The notes under the pieces: generated by a model
The model's input: only the letters and a program-made list of their open reading frames with translations
Told to the model about the DNA's origin: nothing
Database searches by the model: none
Made by a program: the position numbers and the translations under genes
In this document: positions 7,083 through 11,816 of the stretch, piece after piece
How positions within the stretch are numbered: position 1 is the stretch's first letter
Layout of the letters: each line of letters begins with the position of its first letter
Assembly: GCA_002293105.1 (NCBI GenBank)
Contig: DBCP01000039.1
Coordinates: 3,539 to 15,354, forward strand
Reading direction: 5' to 3'
Length of the DNA stretch: 11,816 bases
Source of the DNA: Bacteroidetes bacterium UBA955
Lineage (GTDB): Bacteria; Bacteroidota; Bacteroidia; NS11-12g; UBA955

Positions 7083-8207
7083 TTACAAATTACCGCGGCT
7101 GGCTTGCTCGCGCTCAATGCTTTCGAACAAGGCCTTGAAATTCCCTTTTCCGAAGCTCTTGGCACCTTTACGCTGTATGATTTCATAAAACAACGTGGGA
7201 CGATCTTCCACCGGCTTGGTGAAAATCTGCAACAAATACCCACTATCATCACGATCCACAAGGATATTCATTTTTTTCAAGGACTCTAAATCCTCCTGAA
7301 TATCACCCACACGATCCAAAACATCATCATAGTAGGTTTCTGGAACGTAGAGAAATTCTACGCCTCTACGACGTAAATCGGCAACTGTTTCTAGGATATC
7401 ATCGGTTTCAACGGCGATGTGTTGCACACCAGGACCGCGATAAAAATCCAAATACTCTTCAATTTGAGACTTCTTTTTTCCGTCGGCTGGCTCGTTGATT
7501 GGGAACTTAACATACCCATTTCCGTTGCTCACCACCTTACTCATCAAAGCGCTGTATTCTGTGCTGATGTCCTTATCGTCGAAGGTCAACAACAACTTAA
7601 AGCCCATTACATTCTCATAAAATTCAACCCACTCATCCATTTTCCCCAACTCCACATTTCCAACGCAGTGATCCACGTATTTTAGTCCCACTGGGGTTAC
7701 ATCCATCGCGTTTGGCACGGCTTTGTAACCTGGCAAAAAGGGACCTGTATAATTTTTACGCTCAACAAACTTGTGAACGGTTTCTCCGTAGGTATAAATA
7801 CCACTCACGACAACGGTTCCGAACTCATCTTCCATGGTGGTGGGCTCCATATAAGGCCTTGCACCGCGCTTCACAGTTTCGTTAAAACTCGCTGTTGCAT
7901 CATCTACCCAAAGACTCAAGAACTTCACGCCATCGCCATGCTGTGATTGATGCTTTGTCACTTCGCTATTTGGATCCATCGAGGTGGTCAACACCAAACG
8001 GATTTTGTCTTGCTGAAGCACATAACTTGCGCGATCTCTCACTCCGGTTTCTGGACCAGCGTAAGCAATCAACTTATAGCCCCAAGCGGTTTGATAATAG
8101 TAGGCGCTCTGTTTGGCATTGCCCACATAAAATTCCAAGTGATCCGTACCATTTAAGGGTAAAAAATCCACTTCGGTGGCTACTGTTTCTAAGGTTGATG
8201 TTTCCAT
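7083..8207 (-). CDS. hpd: 4-hydroxyphenylpyruvate dioxygenase
   Basis: This 374-aa cytoplasmic Fe(II) enzyme converts 4-hydroxyphenylpyruvate and O2 into homogentisate and CO2, the second step of tyrosine breakdown. It has the two vicinal-oxygen-chelate halves of the family (about 20-150 and 175-345). The iron ligands are H180 in YVDHCVGNVE, H263 in GVQHIAVETDD and E342 in LFYEIIQRKG, all in the expected order and spacing. The C-terminal stretch KSFGKGNFKALFESIEREQ (350-368) is the helix that closes over the active site. Length is normal. No homogentisate dioxygenase or fumarylacetoacetase gene lies in the window, so the rest of the pathway must be elsewhere if present. The ATG at 8205-8207 lies behind an exact -7 promoter box, and the gene runs into the shared terminator at 6951-6990, so it is probably a single-gene transcript even though priA is upstream in the same direction. 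Confidence 0.96.
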   Translation of the reverse strand: METSTLETVATEVDFLPLNGTDHLEFYVGNAKQSAYYYQTAWGYKLIAYAGPETGVRDRASYVLQQDKIRLVLTTSMDPNSEVTKHQSQHGDGVKFLSLWVDDATASFNETVKRGARPYMEPTTMEDEFGTVVVSGIYTYGETVHKFVERKNYTGPFLPGYKAVPNAMDVTPVGLKYVDHCVGNVELGKMDEWVEFYENVMGFKLLLTFDDKDISTEYSALMSKVVSNGNGYVKFPINEPADGKKKSQIEEYLDFYRGPGVQHIAVETDDILETVADLRRRGVEFLYVPETYYDDVLDRVGDIQEDLESLKKMNILVDRDDSGYLLQIFTKPVEDRPTLFYEIIQRKGAKSFGKGNFKALFESIEREQASRGNL

Positions 8208-8230
8208 GGTGTTGAAAGTTCAATAAAATA

Positions 8231-8238
8231 CAAATTTA
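8231..8238 (-). promoter_or_regulatory. Predicted hpd promoter box
   Basis: On the minus strand TAAATTTG matches TAnnTTTG exactly and ends 23 nt before the hpd ATG, giving a leader of about 18 nt, longer than for the other genes here. A CTTG at 8261-8264 lies 22 nt upstream, slightly too far for a good -33 element. The rest of the 105-bp gap to priA shows no terminator hairpin. Confidence 0.5.
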
Positions 8239-8312
8239 CGAAATCTGTATGGGAATTGCGCAAGATTAGTGCCCCGACCGATGGTTTGGACAGATTTATT
8301 GGTAATGGGTCA

Positions 8313-10775
8313 TTAATTGGGGTCTACAACCACATCGATGCGCACGGCGCGCCAAGCGGCATGGGCCAGGGCGGTTTCTCGGGCCCGTTGGATTAGGTCT
8401 TTGGTGGCGTTCACTTTGGCGTTTTCCTTGGGGATTTTCACCACGATTTGTTGGATGAAGCGGTTTTTCACGCGGGCAACGGAAGGCACTTGCGGACCCA
8501 AAATGCGATCACCGAGTGATTTTTTGAGTTGATCGGCCAGCCAACGGCTGGCCTCAGTGGCCGTTTGGGCATCGGTGTGCTTTACATCAATTTTCAGCAA
8601 TTTGGTAAAGGGGGGATAGCCAAACGATTCGCGGTGCACGAGTTCATTGGCCATCAGGCCACGGTAGTCGTCTTCGGCAAGCGCCCGCAGCACTTCGTGC
8701 TGCGGCTGGTGCGTTTGTAGCATCATCAGGCCGCGCTCCGCGCGCCTGCCCACCCTACCCAACAATTGTTGCAACTGCTGAAACGCCCGCTCGTGACTGC
8801 GAAAATCGGGAATGTGCAACAACATATCGGTATCCGGAACCACAACCAAGCCAATGTTCTCAATATCAATACCCTTCGCCAACAACTGTGTCCCAACCAA
8901 CACATCTATTTCCCCACGCTCAAAGGCCATGAGAATCTTCTGAAAATCATCGCGCTTGCGCAAACTTTGTTGATCAAACCTGCCCACCCTAGCCATTGGA
9001 AACAAGGCCATCAATTCTTCCGCCAACTTCTCTGTCCCTGTGCCCTTCAATTGCAAACTCTGAGAACCACAAGCCACACATTTTGCCGGCACAGCTTGCT
9101 GATACCCGCAATAACTGCATCGTTGGTTGTCGCTACTTTTATAATAGGTAAGCGATATATCACAATGCTTGCATTGGGTGGTTAACCCGCAATCCTCACA
9201 TTCGATATAGGGCACATACCCTTTTCTGTTGTGGTACACCACAACCCGCTGCTTCAGTTCCAGGGCTTTGGCAATGGCTATTTTCACCGGTTCTGAGAAC
9301 AAGCCATTCATTTGTCCGACCTTCTTCAATTCCCCGACCGATAAAAACATGAGTTCTGCGGGTTTTCCGCCATCGTACTTCAGGTGCAGTTCGGCCATGT
9401 GCACGCGTTGTAACATCACGGCATGCTGCATTTCATAACTAGGCGTAGCAGACCCCATGAGCAAATGGGCTCCATGGATTTTCGCCAACTGAAAGGCCGC
9501 ATCCCGCCCGTGATAAAAAGGTTTTTTGTCGAACTGCTTATAACTCCACTCATGCTCCTCATCCACCACCACCAGTCCCAGATCGGTGAAGGGGGCAAAG
9601 ACGGCGCCTTTGGTACCCACCACAAATTGGACTTGATTTTTGAGGATGCGATCGTACAACTCTGTGCGTTCATGGGAGCTATAGAAGTGGTGCCAAACCC
9701 CAATTTCTTGGGGGATAAACGCGCGCATTTTGGCCACGAGGTGTTCTGTAAGGGCCACTTCTGGCAGCAGGTAAAGTACTTGTTTGCCTTGGGCGAGGAT
9801 TTCTTTGACAAACTCCATGTACACGTGGGTTTTTCCCGAACCCGTTACACCAAACAGCAAGACAGGTTTTTGCTGGGCAAAGGCTTCTTGGATGAGGGAT
9901 TTTGCGTTGAGTTGTTCAGGGGTGAGGGCGAATTTTTGTTCGCCGCCGCGGATCACCTGAAGGTGATCGCGGCGGCGCTTCTGTATCACCACCAACTCCT
10001 TCTTCTCCAACTGCTTTAGCACCGTTCGATCCAACGCCATCCCCTTCACCAAATCAGCCACCGCCAACTCCCGCTTTCCCGTACCCAACACCTGCATAAT
10101 GGCTTCATATTGCTTGGGGGCCTTCCGCTCCAATGCATTCAGCCGCAAATTGGCCAACTCGGCATCCTCCCACAAACTACTCAAACTCAAAAACTCTTCA
10201 AATTTGGGACGATAGTTCTCCTTCAACTCCTCCTCCATTACCACCAAACCCCGCAAATACAAGGACTTCACATGCTTCAACACATTCTTCACACCCAATT
10301 TCTGGTGGATCTCATCCAATGATACACCGTCTTTCTTCCCCAACAATTCCAAAATCTGCCACTCCATCTCCTCTACATCCACTTTGCTCACCGTTTCCAA
10401 ATCCGCATCTGGATGCAACAAAATCTTGGTTTCACTTTGCAATCGATAGCCCGCCGGCAAGGCCGTTGCCATCACCTCGCCCATGTAGCACATGTAATAC
10501 TTCGATACCCACTGCCAAAACTGCAATTGCTTTTGGTTGACAATGGGCGATTCATCCAGTACATCCAACAAATAACTCGCCTGATAACCCTCCGGCGGTG
10601 AATCGCTCAAAGACAGAATAATTCCAGCGTAAATCTTCTTTGGCCCAAACTGAACAGCCACGCGCAATCCCTCGTGAATCCAATCGTTCCAATCATGCGG
10701 AACCCTATAAGTATAGGCCTTTGGCACCGGCACAGGCACCAGCACATGGGCAAAAAGGGTTTGCAATTCCGACAC
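8313..10775 (-). CDS. priA: Primosomal protein N' (replication restart helicase PriA)
   Basis: This 820-aa protein is PriA, the 3'-5' DNA helicase that recognises stalled forks and reloads the replicative helicase. In order: an N-terminal DNA-binding domain (10-110, with VPVPVPKAYTYRVP typical); a winged-helix region (about 135-265); Walker A GVTGSGKT (309-316); LLPEVALT (336-343); DEEHEWSYKQ (405-414); GSATPS (441-446); eight zinc-binding cysteines in four CxxC pairs at 526/529, 535/538, 553/556 and 566/569; GTQLLAKGID (628-637); DFRSHERAF (657-665); and motif VI LLGRVGRR (671-678). Several motifs differ from the usual family form: KPFYHGRD for PRYHARD and LLGRVGR for VAGRAGR. The start is GTG at 10773-10775, since an in-frame stop lies three codons upstream and the protein aligns from its first residues. 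It follows the UbiA-family gene after 39 nt, probably in the same transcript. A very strong inverted repeat lies within the gene. Confidence 0.95.
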   Translation of the reverse strand: MSELQTLFAHVLVPVPVPKAYTYRVPHDWNDWIHEGLRVAVQFGPKKIYAGIILSLSDSPPEGYQASYLLDVLDESPIVNQKQLQFWQWVSKYYMCYMGEVMATALPAGYRLQSETKILLHPDADLETVSKVDVEEMEWQILELLGKKDGVSLDEIHQKLGVKNVLKHVKSLYLRGLVVMEEELKENYRPKFEEFLSLSSLWEDAELANLRLNALERKAPKQYEAIMQVLGTGKRELAVADLVKGMALDRTVLKQLEKKELVVIQKRRRDHLQVIRGGEQKFALTPEQLNAKSLIQEAFAQQKPVLLFGVTGSGKTHVYMEFVKEILAQGKQVLYLLPEVALTEHLVAKMRAFIPQEIGVWHHFYSSHERTELYDRILKNQVQFVVGTKGAVFAPFTDLGLVVVDEEHEWSYKQFDKKPFYHGRDAAFQLAKIHGAHLLMGSATPSYEMQHAVMLQRVHMAELHLKYDGGKPAELMFLSVGELKKVGQMNGLFSEPVKIAIAKALELKQRVVVYHNRKGYVPYIECEDCGLTTQCKHCDISLTYYKSSDNQRCSYCGYQQAVPAKCVACGSQSLQLKGTGTEKLAEELMALFPMARVGRFDQQSLRKRDDFQKILMAFERGEIDVLVGTQLLAKGIDIENIGLVVVPDTDMLLHIPDFRSHERAFQQLQQLLGRVGRRAERGLMMLQTHQPQHEVLRALAEDDYRGLMANELVHRESFGYPPFTKLLKIDVKHTDAQTATEASRWLADQLKKSLGDRILGPQVPSVARVKNRFIQQIVVKIPKENAKVNATKDLIQRARETALAHAAWRAVRIDVVVDPN
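9941..9977. repeat. GC-rich near-perfect inverted repeat within priA
   Basis: CGCCGCCGCGGATCACCT (9941-9958), GA, and AGGTGATCGCGGCGGCG (9961-9977) form a 17-bp inverted repeat with a single unpaired G. In the priA mRNA this would be a very stable hairpin with a loop of about 4-6 nt. It encodes residues 267-278 (RRRDHLQVIRGG), in the linker between the winged-helix region and the helicase core. No U-tract follows, so it is not an intrinsic terminator. Confidence 0.85.
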
Positions 10776-10814
10776 TACCGCAAGTTACAAATTATTTCCC
10801 GACCGGGCCGATTT

Positions 10815-11711
10815 CTACTGCAATACTATACTCAACAAATGCACAACAATGCCCAACTTCAAAAAGGCATCCATCACAGGGATTTTTTTATCATCGCGAA
10901 TGAAAAACATCCCCCACGACACCCAAAACCCTGTAAACAGTGAAACACCAGAAATCATCAAGTAATAATCCGGACGCCAGTTGGGCAACACAGGATCCAC
11001 TTTCTGAATCCAATTCAGCACCACATACATGATCAAAAAACCGGTGTTCATGGCCACCAGACCCCACCGCGTTCTGCGAACCCCAGCTGCAACCACCACC
11101 GTTTTATACCCAAAAATCAAATTGCCCTTGTGTCCGGCCATGTCCTTCACCACCTCCCTCGTAAACAACAAAATCGCCAAACTCCCCATGTAATAGAACA
11201 TCCCCCAATGCCAATGACCAAAATGAAACCAAATGGCCAACAAAGGAATCATCGTCAACAAGCTCGCCGAAACCTCCCTAAACACTGGCAACTTCTGTAA
11301 TTTGTGGCTATGGAACCAACAAAACACTGTGTATCCTACAAAGAAAACCATCACCCGCAGCGACGCCATCATGGCGAAAGCCACCGCCAAAAAGTTCAGG
11401 GCAACATACAAATTCAACAAACTCCCTTCCTTGAGTAACTTGCCCATCAACACCTGTTTTGGCTTGTTCACCAAATCCTTGTCTACATCGTAAAACGCAT
11501 TGATAATAAAGGCTGCAGCCACAGAAAATACACTCGCCACCACAATGCAATGCAACTTGAAATCATAGAAAACCCTCCCCAATTCATGTCCGGAAAACGC
11601 CAACCAAAACAACAAATACTGAGACGCCGCAATCAGCGCCAAGTTGTACCAGCGCACCACGCCGAGTAACAATAAAAACCCCGTAATATGCTTTTTGCGA
11701 ATGCCGAGCAT
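10815..11711 (-). CDS. UbiA-family prenyltransferase (divergent)
   Basis: This 298-aa polytopic membrane protein, with eight to nine hydrophobic helices, belongs to the UbiA superfamily, whose members move a prenyl chain onto an aromatic or polar acceptor. The first Asp-rich motif is NAFYDVDKDLVNKP (71-84), with D75 and D79 conserved; the usual Asp after N71 is Ala. The second motif region TREVVKDMAGHKGN (184-197) keeps K189-D190 and G196 but has G193 and N197 where typical UbiA proteins carry Asp. Related Bacteroidota proteins are often annotated as geranylgeranylglycerol-phosphate geranylgeranyltransferase, a label I consider unproven. The gene starts 6 nt after a probable mevalonate kinase gene, which supports a role in isoprenoid-derived lipid metabolism, and priA follows after 39 nt. 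Alternatives are a heme A, menaquinone or other prenyl transferase; nothing here decides between them. Confidence 0.85.
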   Translation of the reverse strand: MLGIRKKHITGFLLLLGVVRWYNLALIAASQYLLFWLAFSGHELGRVFYDFKLHCIVVASVFSVAAAFIINAFYDVDKDLVNKPKQVLMGKLLKEGSLLNLYVALNFLAVAFAMMASLRVMVFFVGYTVFCWFHSHKLQKLPVFREVSASLLTMIPLLAIWFHFGHWHWGMFYYMGSLAILLFTREVVKDMAGHKGNLIFGYKTVVVAAGVRRTRWGLVAMNTGFLIMYVVLNWIQKVDPVLPNWRPDYYLMISGVSLFTGFWVSWGMFFIRDDKKIPVMDAFLKLGIVVHLLSIVLQ

Positions 11712-11717
11712 GGGCGA

Positions 11718-11816
11718 TTACATTTTGTAAATCACCTGCAATTTATGCTCTTTCAACAAAGATTCTGCTTTTTCAAAATCTTGGGTAAATCCCAATATAA
11801 ATCCTCCTCCTCCACT
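11718..11816 (-). CDS. GHMP kinase C-terminus, probably mevalonate kinase, partial
   Basis: Only the last 32 codons and the stop are in the window; the gene continues beyond the right edge. The visible protein begins SGGGGFILGFTQDFEKAESL and ends LLKEHKLQVIYKM. The glycine-rich SGGGGF-LGF stretch is the conserved motif 3 near the end of GHMP kinases (galactokinase, homoserine, mevalonate and phosphomevalonate kinases). From family knowledge, Bacteroidota mevalonate kinases end in this way and commonly sit beside a UbiA-family gene, so mevalonate kinase is the best guess; another GHMP kinase of the pathway remains possible. The UbiA-family ATG follows after 6 nt, indicating an operon. Confidence 0.7.
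   Translation of the reverse strand, partial: SGGGGFILGFTQDFEKAESLLKEHKLQVIYKM

Noticed and set aside
8745..8991. A 13-bp direct repeat CCTGCCCACCCTA at 8745-8757 and 8979-8991, both encoding RVGR in PriA
   Set aside because: In about 12 kb roughly one chance 13-mer pair is expected, and both copies simply encode similar arginine/glycine residues. No wider similarity surrounds them.
9423..10019. A 198-codon plus-strand open frame opposite priA, with others at 8766-9185 and 10133-10540
   Set aside because: They lie entirely antisense to a convincing priA gene, have low-complexity or unnatural composition and no promoter or start context; they are shadows of the coding strand.
1..11816. Search for CRISPR arrays, tRNA or rRNA genes, insertion sequences, phage, toxin-antitoxin or defence genes
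   Set aside because: None of the frames, repeats or intergenic stretches shows such features; all gaps are under about 175 bp.

Overview
The window looks like ordinary chromosomal DNA from a Bacteroidota bacterium, most likely of the Flavobacteriales type; the genus cannot be told from the sequence. The reasons are the protein families present (a DUF5606-type protein, a UbiA-family prenyltransferase next to the end of a mevalonate-kinase-like gene, 4-hydroxyphenylpyruvate dioxygenase, HldD), the absence of convincing Shine-Dalgarno sequences before the start codons, and several exact matches to the Bacteroidota promoter -7 box TAnnTTTG just before starts. There is no rRNA, tRNA, CRISPR array, insertion sequence, phage gene or toxin system that I can see.

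Layout. Left block, minus strand (1-1708): hldD, an ADP-heptose epimerase for lipopolysaccharide core synthesis, followed 50 bp later by the 5' part of a two-membrane-segment, probable sensor gene that runs off the left edge. An 89-bp divergent promoter region with a perfect 6-2-6 palindrome (1731-1744) separates these from the plus-strand block. Plus block (1798-6910): a dicarboxylate/amino acid:cation symporter; a 116-aa unnamed protein only 1 nt after it; a DUF5606-type protein with a lysine/alanine-rich tail; an M3-family oligoendopeptidase 6 nt after that; then, behind its own promoter box, a secreted 355-aa protein of unknown function. A perfect 18-bp-stem hairpin at 6951-6990 ends this block and also serves the opposing block.

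Right block, minus strand (7083-11816): the C-terminus of a mevalonate-kinase-like GHMP kinase, a UbiA-family prenyltransferase and priA (replication-restart helicase) lie in series with 6 and 39 nt gaps and probably form one transcript; hpd (tyrosine catabolism) follows with its own promoter box and ends at the shared terminator.

Functionally these are envelope sugar synthesis, nutrient uptake, peptide turnover, isoprenoid/prenyl lipid metabolism, replication restart and tyrosine degradation. I do not find a clear undescribed multi-gene system. The most unusual signals are a very strong GC-rich inverted repeat inside the priA coding region (9941-9977), loss of acidic residues in the second Asp-rich motif of the UbiA protein, several substituted helicase motifs in PriA, and a repeated arrangement in which the -7 promoter box ends only 5-8 nt before the start codon, predicting leaderless or nearly leaderless mRNAs.
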